Below are positions 25,858 to 33,631 of a stretch of DNA of 64,000 bases, piece by piece. The stretch's first letter is position 1, and each line of letters opens with the position of its first letter. Source of the DNA: Chiayiivirga sp. (lineage in GTDB: Bacteria; Pseudomonadota; Gammaproteobacteria; Xanthomonadales; Xanthomonadaceae); assembly GCA_022647565.1 (NCBI GenBank), contig JALCLA010000004.1, positions 1-64,000 of the forward strand. Direction: 5' to 3'. The translations under genes and the position numbers were made by a program. The notes below the pieces were generated by a model that was not told the origin of the DNA, ran no database searches, and saw only the letters and a program-made list of their open reading frames with translations.

Positions 25858-26766
25858 ATGAGCATGCATGGTTCCTTCCTCACCCATGCCAACAAGCGCT
25901 GGCTCTGGGCGGCGCTCGGGCTGCTGCTGGCGTCACTGCTCGCCTACCTCTGGCACCAGCCGATGGGCGCGCCACCCAATGGCGGCACCTGGCTCGGCTA
26001 CACCCTCGGCACCATCGGCGCGCTGCTGATCTTGTGGTTGATGTGGTTCGGCATCCGCAAGCGCCGCTACGGCGCCGGCATCGGCAGCGTGCGCGGCTGG
26101 CTGTCGGCGCATGTCTACCTCGGCACCGCGTTGATCCTGGTCGCGCTGCTGCACTCGGGCTTCCAGGTCGGCTGGAACGTGCACACGCTCGCGCTCGTGC
26201 TGATGCTGATCGTGATCTTCTCCGGCTTCTTCGGCGTCTACGCCTACCTGCGCTACCCCACCCTGATGACGCGCAATCGCCAGGACGCCACCCGCGACGC
26301 GATGCTCGAGGAGATCGCCGAACTCGACCAGAACGCGTTGATGCTGGCCGATGCGGTCGATCCGAAGATCCACGCCATCGTGCTGCGCTCGGTCGAGAAG
26401 ACCCGGCTCGGCGGAGGGGTCTGGGCCCAGCTCACCGCGCGCGACGACTCAGAGGCCGCGCTCGCGCGGCTGCGCGACGCCGTGGCGCAGCGCGAGAAGG
26501 AAGCCAAGGCCAAGCCGCGGGAACAATCGACCATGTTCATGATGGTTGATTTCCTCGCGGGCAGCGCCGGTGGCGACGCGCAATCCGAATCGCTGCGCAA
26601 GCTCATCGACCTGCTCACACGCAAGAAGAACCTGGCCACGCGCGTGGCGCGCGACATCCAGTTCCAGGCGCTGATGGAAATCTGGCTTTACCTGCACGTG
26701 CCGCTGTCGTTCGCGCTGCTCGCCGCGTTGACCGCGCACATCGTCTCCGTGCTGTTCTACTGGTGA
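25858..26766 (+). CDS. Membrane protein with di-heme b-type histidine pattern
   Basis: 302 residues with about five membrane helices. His85 and His99 lie 14 residues apart in helix 3 (SAHVYLGTALILVALLHSGF), and His280 and His294, also 14 apart, lie in the last helix (LHVPLSFALLAALTAHIV). This is the classical spacing for two b hemes held between two helices; His109 is also near the membrane. A cytoplasmic helical loop (about 135-270) lies between helices 4 and 5. I recognise no named family. Between the FeS flavoprotein and the decaheme protein, it is the natural carrier of electrons across the inner membrane. Confidence 0.75.
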   Translation: MSMHGSFLTHANKRWLWAALGLLLASLLAYLWHQPMGAPPNGGTWLGYTLGTIGALLILWLMWFGIRKRRYGAGIGSVRGWLSAHVYLGTALILVALLHSGFQVGWNVHTLALVLMLIVIFSGFFGVYAYLRYPTLMTRNRQDATRDAMLEEIAELDQNALMLADAVDPKIHAIVLRSVEKTRLGGGVWAQLTARDDSEAALARLRDAVAQREKEAKAKPREQSTMFMMVDFLAGSAGGDAQSESLRKLIDLLTRKKNLATRVARDIQFQALMEIWLYLHVPLSFALLAALTAHIVSVLFYW

Positions 26767-26778
26767 TCGGGGCGACGC

Positions 26779-28452
26779 ATGCGCTGGCTCATCCGCAAGA
26801 TCAACCGCAAGGGCAAGGGACAGGTTTCCTACGAGGAAGACGTCCACTACGGCGACGTGCTCAGCATCGGTCGCGGCGCGGACCAGGCCATTTTCCTTTC
26901 CGATCTGCGCGCCGCGCTGGAACACGCGCGCGTCACCGCGCTGGGTGGCGGCAAGTACCGGGTCGAGTCGCTGATCACCGCCGGCATCCGGATCAACGGC
27001 GGCCTGGCGCAGACCGGCGCGCTCAGCGCCGGAGGCGTGATCGAGATCGGTTCCACCCGGATCGAACTGCTGGCGCCACCTGAGGATTTCGACGCGGCGG
27101 TGGAAGTCGGTGCGATCGACAAGGCCGAAATGGAAGCCGCGGTCGAACGCAGCGCCAAGCCGACCTCGCTCGGCCAGACCTGGCTTGCCAAGCGCTGGCC
27201 GGCGTGGGTGTTGTTCGGTTCGATCCTCGTGCTCTTCCTCGGCCTGCCCCTGCTTGCGCACTACTCCGCCGGCCTGTCGCGGACGCTGGAGGCGACGCCG
27301 TTGCCGTCGCGCGGCGCCTGGGAGGCGGGTGAACTTGCCGATGCACATCACTTCTTCGGCAGCGACTGCAAGTCCTGCCACACCGACGGCTTCAAATGGG
27401 TGCGAGATGCCGCGTGCCTGACCTGCCATGCCAACACCCCGGCGCACGCCGATCCGGCCGTGTTCAACCTGCCGGCCCTTGGCGAAGCGCGCTGCGCCCA
27501 TTGCCATCGCGACCACAACGGCCCCGATGGACTGGTGCGCAAGGACCAGGCCTTGTGCGCCGACTGCCACGACGACCTCTCCGGCAAGAGCCAGGGCGCA
27601 AGCAAACTGGCGTCCATCACCGACTTCGGCAAGGCCCACCCGGAGTTCAAGGTGTCCTTGCCGGCCTGGGACCCCAAGGGCAACTTCACCCCGCAACGCA
27701 CCGAGCTCAAGCCCGGCCTGGAGGAGAAGTCGGGCGTGAAGTTTCCGCACGACGCCCACCTCACCGCCGATGGCCTGAGTGCGCCCGACGGGCGTGAAGT
27801 GCTGGTCTGCGCCAGCTGCCACAAGCCCGATGCCGGTGGCACGAAGATGCAGCCGGTCGACTTCGAAAGCATGTGCCAGCGCTGCCACAAGCTGACCTTC
27901 GACGTGACCGAACCCGAGCGCGAGGTGCCGCACGCGAAGATCCAGGAAATCATCTACACCCTGGACGAGTTCTACGCGCGGCGTGCGCTGGAAGGCGAAA
28001 TCAAGGATCCGACCGCGCCACCGAACCTGCGCACGCGGCGGCGCCCGGGCCAGCCGGTGACGCCGGAAATCCGCCAGGAGGCCCTCAGTTTCGCGCGCGA
28101 CAAGTCGCGCACCGTGGGTGAGAGCCTGTTCACTGGCCGCGCCTGCAGCGTGTGCCACGCGGTCTCGCCGGGTCGCCAGGCCGATGAGCCATGGATGGTG
28201 GCTCCGGTGCGCGTGGCGGGCGTGTGGTTCCCGAAGTCGCACTTCGACCACGCCAGCCACACCACGATGGCCTGCGCGGATTGCCACAAGGCCGAGACTT
28301 CGGATGCCAGCAGCGACCTACTGTTGCCGGACATCGCCAGTTGCCGCGCTTGCCATGCGGGCGAAGCGGGCGGGCACGACAAGCTCAAGTCCGGCTGCAT
28401 CAGTTGTCACGGCTACCACGAATCGTCGCACCTGCTGCAGAAGCAACTCTAG
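26779..28452 (+). CDS. FHA-like domain-membrane helix-decaheme c-type cytochrome
   Basis: 557 residues. Residues 1 to ~105 resemble an FHA domain (LSIGRGADQAIFLSD), but the phosphothreonine-binding Ser-Arg-x-His is replaced by AALEH, so binding may be lost or altered. A single helix at about 140-162 (WVLFGSILVLFLGLPLLA) is followed by ten CxxCH heme sites between residues ~197 and ~540 (CKSCH, CLTCH, CAHCH, CADCH, CASCH, CQRCH, CSVCH, CADCH, CRACH, CISCH). The heme part must be periplasmic and the FHA part cytoplasmic. It is 12 bp after the b-type protein and is the probable periplasmic electron carrier. Confidence 0.85.
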   Translation: MRWLIRKINRKGKGQVSYEEDVHYGDVLSIGRGADQAIFLSDLRAALEHARVTALGGGKYRVESLITAGIRINGGLAQTGALSAGGVIEIGSTRIELLAPPEDFDAAVEVGAIDKAEMEAAVERSAKPTSLGQTWLAKRWPAWVLFGSILVLFLGLPLLAHYSAGLSRTLEATPLPSRGAWEAGELADAHHFFGSDCKSCHTDGFKWVRDAACLTCHANTPAHADPAVFNLPALGEARCAHCHRDHNGPDGLVRKDQALCADCHDDLSGKSQGASKLASITDFGKAHPEFKVSLPAWDPKGNFTPQRTELKPGLEEKSGVKFPHDAHLTADGLSAPDGREVLVCASCHKPDAGGTKMQPVDFESMCQRCHKLTFDVTEPEREVPHAKIQEIIYTLDEFYARRALEGEIKDPTAPPNLRTRRRPGQPVTPEIRQEALSFARDKSRTVGESLFTGRACSVCHAVSPGRQADEPWMVAPVRVAGVWFPKSHFDHASHTTMACADCHKAETSDASSDLLLPDIASCRACHAGEAGGHDKLKSGCISCHGYHESSHLLQKQL

Positions 28453-28611
28453 GCGCGAGGCCCACTGGCGCGACGCTCACGCCATGCCCTTCACGCGGCA
28501 ATCGCATCGTTCGCGTCCTAATCCTGCATCGGACTGCGTTATGATCCGGACGGTCCGGCGCAGCACCGCCGGGTCAGGCTAGGGACGGAACCTCGGGGAG
28601 GGTTCAAGGCC
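28453..28611 (+). promoter_or_regulatory. Possible internal promoter with palindrome before the lipoprotein gene
   Basis: A 159-bp gap, the largest inside the locus. TATGAT at 28540-28545 could be a -10 box (no good -35), followed directly by CCGGACGGTCCGG (28546-28558), a palindrome suited to an operator. GGGAGGG lies 11 nt before the ATG at 28612. Suggestive only. Confidence 0.35.
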
Positions 28612-30672
28612 ATGGGGAAAATGCGTCGATCTTCCTTTTCGTTGCCCGCCGCGATTGCGCTGGCAATGGGCTTGAGCGCCTGCGGCGGGAGCAGCAACTC
28701 CGGCGACCCGGTCGGGACGGCGCCGCCCCCCTCGAACAGCACCGGGGATTCGGGCTGCACCGGTTCGTGCGTGAACTCCAGCTCGTTTCTCTCCGAGGCA
28801 GACGTACGCCGGGTCGTCGCTCAAGCCGCCGCTGAAGCCGCCGCGCGCAACACGCCCGCGGTGATCGCCGTCGTCGACCGGGTCGGAAACGTGCTCGGGG
28901 TGTACCGCATGAACGGGTCGAAGGTCACCGTGCGGGTCGGCACGCAGCGTGGCGTGGTGGGCGGTCTGGAAGGGCTGCGCGTTCCAAGCGAGCTCGCCGC
29001 CATCGCGAAGGCCGTTACCGGCGCGTACCTGTCATCCGAGGGAAATGCGTTCTCCACCCGCACAGCCAGTCAGATTGTCCAGGAGCACTTCAATCCAGGG
29101 GAATTCAATGCCCCCGCCGGCCCGCTCTTCGGCGTGCAGTTCAGCCAGCTGAGTTGTTCGGACTTCGTCACGCGCGATGCCGGCGGCATCGGACCCGGCC
29201 CGCATCGCTCGCCCCTCGGCCTTTCCGCCGATCCGGGCGGATTTCCACTCTACAAGGCCGGCACTCCGATCGGTGGCGTGGGCGTGGCGGCAGACGACGA
29301 TTACACCCTCGACCCAGTCATCGGCGATAGCGATCGCGATACCGACGAACTGATCGCTACAGCAGCAACGTTCGGATTCGCTGCGCCGCTGGACCGACGC
29401 GGCGACCGGATTACCGCCGATGGCAAGACCTTCCGATTCAGTGACGTCGACTTCACCCACCTGAGCGTCGCCCCTGGCAGTACAGGCGACCTCGCAGCAC
29501 TCGGAGCATTCCGCAGCGTACCCGCGTACACCGACGGCCTGGTGCGCGCCGGCACCGTATTCGGCACGCCGGCCTCGGGTTTCCGCGCAGATGCCACGCT
29601 GTATCCCGGCCGGGATGCTTTCGTGCTGGTTGATGCCTCAGGGGTGCAACGCTATGCGCCCATCGCCGGCACCGATGGACCTGGCGCAATCACGGCCGAA
29701 GAAGCACGCATCGTGATCGATGAAGGCTTGGCCGTCGCCAATCGCGCTCGTGCCCAGATACGACGACCACTCAGCACGCCGGTACGGGTGAGCCTGTCCG
29801 TGGTCGACAGCAACGGCGTTGTATTGGCCTTCGCCCGCACTCGCGATGCCCCGGTGTTCGGCGCGGATGTCTCGCTACAGAAGGCACGCACGGCGGCTCT
29901 CTACAGCAGTGACCAAGCTGCAAGCGAACTCACCACGCGTGCTGCCGTGAGCTATTTCAATGGTGCCCTGCTTCCGTCCGAAAGCGCTCCGGATCGTTTC
30001 AACCTGACCGTGGTTGGCACGTCGAATATCGGCAACTACGTATCACGCACCCGCGACTTCCTCGGCTTGCCCAATGCCTTGGGCGACGGCGCGATTGCGT
30101 TCACCGATCGTGCGGGTGGCAACCTCAGCCGACCCTTCTACCCCGATGGAATCATCAGCCCGCAGGCAGGCCCGTTTTCGAACCCGTATGAGCAATGGAG
30201 TCCATTTCATGACGGAATCCAGCTCGACTTGGTGTACACGAGCCTCGCCTTCCACGTGGCGCACTACATCAACCAGCTCGGCCTGCCGATTTTCCTGGAA
30301 GGAGAGTTGCTTGCGGGCGCGCCGCGACCCGGCTTCCCGATCGTGGTTGCGGACCCTCCACCCGGCAGTTGCGGCGGCACCCAGCGTTTGGCCAATGGCA
30401 TCCAGATCTTCCCTGGAAGTGTGCCGATCTATCGTGGCAACCGACTGGTAGGGGCGATCGGCATTTCCGGCGATGGCGTCGACCAGGACGACATGGTGGC
30501 CTTCCTCGGCCTGCACAACGCCGGCGTTCGCCTCAACACCGGCCTCGGCAACGCGCCGCGCGAGATCCGCGCCGATACGCTGGTACCGAACAACGCGCGC
30601 CTGCGCTATGTCCAGTGCCCGCAGGCACCGTTCATTGGCTCGGACGAACAGAATGTTTGCGAGGGCAAGTGA
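28612..30672 (+). CDS. Lipoprotein with two HbpS/GlcG-type (heme-binding family) domains
   Basis: 686 residues. An N-terminal signal ends at a lipobox (LSAC, Cys24). Two copies of the HbpS/GlcG fold (DUF336) can be seen: one starts LSEADVRRVVAQAAAEAAAR...AVIAVVDRVGNVLGVYRM, the second ITAEEARIVIDEGLAVANRA...VSLSVVDSNGVVLAFARTRD, each with the helix then V-D-x-x-G-x-x-L pattern; large extra segments lie between. HbpS relatives bind or degrade heme. Only 1 bp separates it from the barrel gene. In this locus it may handle heme or shield the cytochromes; that is inference. Confidence 0.8.
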   Translation: MGKMRRSSFSLPAAIALAMGLSACGGSSNSGDPVGTAPPPSNSTGDSGCTGSCVNSSSFLSEADVRRVVAQAAAEAAARNTPAVIAVVDRVGNVLGVYRMNGSKVTVRVGTQRGVVGGLEGLRVPSELAAIAKAVTGAYLSSEGNAFSTRTASQIVQEHFNPGEFNAPAGPLFGVQFSQLSCSDFVTRDAGGIGPGPHRSPLGLSADPGGFPLYKAGTPIGGVGVAADDDYTLDPVIGDSDRDTDELIATAATFGFAAPLDRRGDRITADGKTFRFSDVDFTHLSVAPGSTGDLAALGAFRSVPAYTDGLVRAGTVFGTPASGFRADATLYPGRDAFVLVDASGVQRYAPIAGTDGPGAITAEEARIVIDEGLAVANRARAQIRRPLSTPVRVSLSVVDSNGVVLAFARTRDAPVFGADVSLQKARTAALYSSDQAASELTTRAAVSYFNGALLPSESAPDRFNLTVVGTSNIGNYVSRTRDFLGLPNALGDGAIAFTDRAGGNLSRPFYPDGIISPQAGPFSNPYEQWSPFHDGIQLDLVYTSLAFHVAHYINQLGLPIFLEGELLAGAPRPGFPIVVADPPPGSCGGTQRLANGIQIFPGSVPIYRGNRLVGAIGISGDGVDQDDMVAFLGLHNAGVRLNTGLGNAPREIRADTLVPNNARLRYVQCPQAPFIGSDEQNVCEGK

Positions 30673-30673
30673 C

Positions 30674-31165
30674 ATGACCACCACACGCCTCGCCCTGAGT
30701 CTTGCACTGGCCTGCAGCGGCCTCGCGCTCGACGCTCGCGCTGCCGATCCAGCCGCCGCACTGTCGCAGCTGCATGTCGCCAGCCAAACCGGCGTCCAGC
30801 AAACCGACGCATTGCCTCAAACGTGGCTGGAACTGATCGGCCTCGTTCCCGCGCCGACGTACGACTGGGAGAAGTCGGCGTTCCTGCGCCGCCGTCCCGG
30901 CCATCCCGCGCCGGAGCGACCGATCGATGTAGAGATCAACCCGGGCGCGGTCGATCCGGCGCCGGTGGATCAGGTCGGCGAGATCATCCCGCTGCCCGAT
31001 CGCTGGCGCATCATGGAAGCTCTGGGTTTCAAGCACCCGTGGTACGACCCGTACAACCAGAACGTCTGGAAGGGCGACTTGCCGATGTTCGGCGACGACA
31101 CCTTCCTCAGCCTATTGAGCTTTCCGTATTGTGCGACAATAGCCACAGACCGGCGAGATGCATGA
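30674..31165 (+). pseudogene. 5' part of an exported beta-barrel protein gene, broken by IS630
   Basis: Codes for a Sec signal peptide (MTTTRLALSLALACSGLA, cleavage after ARA) and the first ~147 residues of the protein. The native sequence stops at 31114; after that the frame runs into the insertion element and ends at 31165. Joining 31114 to 32196 restores an uninterrupted 621-residue reading frame across FLSLVGISDT. It starts 1 bp after the lipoprotein stop. Confidence 0.85.
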
Positions 31166-31174
31166 GGGAAGGCA

Positions 31175-31660
31175 GTGATCCGAACGCAGTTGGACGAAGC
31201 GACACGGAAGCGGATTCGAGCGGGCCGATTGCTTCAGCGCGGGAAGCGACCGGCGGAGATCGCCGCGACGGTAGGGGTCGTGCGCCAGACGGTGTACCGC
31301 TGGAAAGCGGTGCTGGAGAACGAAGGCTTCGAGGCCTTGCGTGCCTTGGGCGGTCCGGGTCCGAAGGCGCAAATGACACCGGCGGATTTGGCCGCGTTAC
31401 GACGGATCGTGATGCAGAGTCCGACGCAGCACGGGTTTGGCACGGAGTTGTGGACGCTGCGCCGGGTCGGCAGCGTGATCGAGCGTCAGTTTGGCGTGGT
31501 CTATGGGACGACGCAGATCTGGCGCATCCTCGGGTCGCTCGGCTTCAGCGTGCAGAAGCCGGAGAAGCGTGCTCTTGAGCGCGACGAGGACGCGGTGAAG
31601 CGCTGGAAGGCGCGCACATGGCCGGGGCTGAAAAAAAAGCCCGGCGCGAAGGGCGAGTGA
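31175..31660 (+). CDS. IS630 transposase, N-terminal part (OrfA)
   Basis: 161 residues from a GTG start with GAGGGAAGG upstream. Two helix-turn-helix regions (RPAEIAATVGVVRQTVYRW; GTTQIWRILGSLGFSVQKP) bind the inverted ends. Downstream of the A8 tract the frame continues to a stop at 31660. A -1 ribosomal shift at the A8 tract joins it to the catalytic half (LKKK then ARREGRVIVFVDES). Confidence 0.9.
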   Translation: MIRTQLDEATRKRIRAGRLLQRGKRPAEIAATVGVVRQTVYRWKAVLENEGFEALRALGGPGPKAQMTPADLAALRRIVMQSPTQHGFGTELWTLRRVGSVIERQFGVVYGTTQIWRILGSLGFSVQKPEKRALERDEDAVKRWKARTWPGLKKKPGAKGE

Positions 31661-32169
31661 TCGTCTTCGTGGACGAGTCCGGCTTCAGCGAGCGGCCGAC
31701 GCGGGTGCGGACGTGGGCGCCGAAAGGGCAGACGCCGGTCATCCAGTTCCACTTCAACTGGACCCATGTCTCGGCCATCGCGGGCCTATCGCGGACCAAC
31801 CTGCTGTTCCGGCTGCACGAAGGCAGCATCAAGAAGGAAGAAGTGGTCGCGTTCCTCAAAGCCCTGAAGGCGCACATCCCGCGTCCGTTGCTCGTGATCT
31901 GGGATGGGTTGAAGGCACACCGCAGTCGCCTGGTTCGCGACTACGTCGACAGCTTGGCTGGCGCGATCGAGATCGCGTTTCTGCCGCCCTATGCGCCCGA
32001 CCTGAACCCGGTCGAATACCTCTGGGCCTGGCTCAAGCGTCATGCGATGGCGAACTACTGCCCCGGTAACCTCGGAGAACTTCAGAGCACCGCCCGCGCT
32101 CGGCTCAAGAGCGCGCAAAAGCGGCCGTCGATCATCGCTGCGTGCTGGAAACAGGCGACGCTCTGGTAG
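31618..32169 (+). CDS. IS630 transposase, catalytic DDE part (OrfB)
   Basis: 183 residues in the -1 frame relative to OrfA. The DDE triad is visible: FVDESGF (first Asp), VIWDGLKAHRS (second Asp) and LNPVEYLWAWLK (Glu), with the spacing of the IS630/Tc1-mariner group. The ATG at 31618 allows separate translation, but the full transposase needs the frameshift at 31631-31638. Confidence 0.9.
   Translation: MAGAEKKARREGRVIVFVDESGFSERPTRVRTWAPKGQTPVIQFHFNWTHVSAIAGLSRTNLLFRLHEGSIKKEEVVAFLKALKAHIPRPLLVIWDGLKAHRSRLVRDYVDSLAGAIEIAFLPPYAPDLNPVEYLWAWLKRHAMANYCPGNLGELQSTARARLKSAQKRPSIIAACWKQATLW
31631..31638 (+). other. A8 programmed -1 frameshift site
   Basis: Eight consecutive A inside the overlap of the two transposase frames. 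It is a typical slippery tract and the only point where shifting gives a continuous helix-turn-helix plus DDE protein. Confidence 0.75.
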
Positions 32170-32195
32170 TGTCGCTCAATACGGAAAGATCAATA

Positions 32196-33620
32196 GTGGG
32201 CATCTCGGACACCATCCTCGAACCACGCAGCATCCCCACGCCGGTGGGGCCGCAATCGAGCGAGAACCCCGGCGCGAACGACATCTATTCGGGCATCGAC
32301 CAGACCATCTTCGCCCAGACCTTCCTGGCCGGGATCATCCTGTTCAAGGGCGAGACCGTGTTCAAGCCGCCGGTCTACGAGTTCCGCCTCACCCTGGCCG
32401 GCCAGTACAACCGGGTCGACACCGACGATGTGCGCGCGCTGCAGATCGATCCGCGCTTCGGCACCTCGCGCGACGACAGCTTCCTCGGCATCCAGGAACT
32501 GTTCTACGACTACCACATCCGCGATGTCTCCACGCGCTACGACTTCGACTCCATCCGCGTCGGCATCCAGCCCTTCTCCACCGATTTCCGCGGCTTCCTG
32601 TTCCAGGACCTGCAATTCGGCGTGCGCCTGTTCGGCAACCGCGACAACAACTTCTGGCAGTACAACCTCGCCTGGTTCCGGCGCGTCGAGAAGGACACCA
32701 ACTCCGGCCTCAACGACGTGTTCGAGGGCCTGCGCGACGACGACATCTTCGTCGCCAACGTGTATCGCCAGGACTGGCCCTTCCTCGGCTTCGTCTCGCA
32801 GGGCACCATCGTCCACAACCGCAACCGCGAGGACGAGTTCTACTTCGACGACAACGGCTTCATCGCGCGCCCGTCGAGCCTGGGCGGCGAACGGCGTCGC
32901 ACCTACGACGTGACGTACCTCGGCTACAACGGCGATGGACGCGTCGGCCCGTACAATCTGACGCTCTCGGCCTATTACGCGCTCGGGGACAACGAACCGG
33001 GCACCTTCGTGGATCGCTCCACCGATATCGAAGCCGGCTTCTTCGCCGCGGAAGTCTCGCGCGACTTCGACTGGATCCGCCCGCGCCTGTCGCTGGCCTG
33101 GGCCTCGGGCGACGACAACGCCTTCGACGACGAATCCAACGGCTTCGACGCGATCTTCGAGAACCCGGTTTTCGCCGGCGCCGACACCAGCTACTGGATC
33201 CGCCAGAACATCCCGCTGATCGGCGGCGGCGGCGTGGCGCTCGCGGGCCGCAACTCGCTGCTGCCCTCGCTGCGCTCTTCGCGTGAACTGGGCCAGAGCA
33301 ACTTCGACAATCCCGGCGTGCGCCTGCTCGGTGCCGGCGCCGATTTCGATCTCACCCCGCAGTCGCGCGTGTCGGTGAACGTCAACCAGCTCTGGTTCGA
33401 CGACACCGAGATTCTGGAAGTGGCGCGCAACCAGGGCGGCATCGCCCGCGAAATCGGGCAGGACGTGTCCGCTGCATGGATCTGGCGTCCATACCAGACC
33501 CAGAACGTGGTGATGCGCCTCTCCGCCGCGGCCTTGCTGCCCGGCGACGGTCTCGAATCGCTGTACGGCAGCGACGATACCTACTACACCGTGCTCGGCA
33601 ACTTCATCCTGACGTTCTGA
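32196..33620 (+). pseudogene. 3' part of the exported beta-barrel protein gene
   Basis: The remaining ~474 residues of the broken gene. Alternating polar and hydrophobic strands rich in aromatics (VYEFRLTLAGQYNRV; FWQYNLAWFRRV; TYDVTYLGYNG) and a terminal strand ending in Phe (YTVLGNFILTF) indicate an outer-membrane beta barrel. No heme motifs. It resembles the barrel partners of multiheme conduits in role, not clearly in family. A frame starting at an ATG inside the element (32142) could still give this part without a signal peptide, but that protein could not be exported. The next gene follows after 11 bp. Confidence 0.85.
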
Positions 33621-33631
33621 CGGGGACCCAC

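Larger units (their letters stand above)
31115..32193 (+). mobile_element. IS630-family insertion sequence
   Basis: A 1079-bp element flanked by TA on both sides (31113-31114 and 32194-32195), the target duplication of IS630/Tc1-mariner elements. The ends are inverted repeats of ~26 bp (TTGAGCTTTCCGTATTG left; TTGATCTTTCCGTATTG right, on the other strand), with about three mismatches. It carries two overlapping transposase frames joined by an A8 slip site. Both ends and both frames look intact, so it may still move. Confidence 0.95.

Noticed and set aside
23374..25887. An 837-codon antisense frame in the redox locus
   Set aside because: Shadow of the flavoprotein gene; no recognisable domain and a repetitive His/Arg/Gly composition.
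31115..32193. IS element as part of a larger transposon carrying the cytochromes
   Set aside because: Its ends enclose only the transposase, and the flanking TA copies mark a simple single insertion.
33476..33631. Upstream extension of the decaheme-propeller protein
   Set aside because: It overlaps the end of the barrel gene and would bury the signal peptide.
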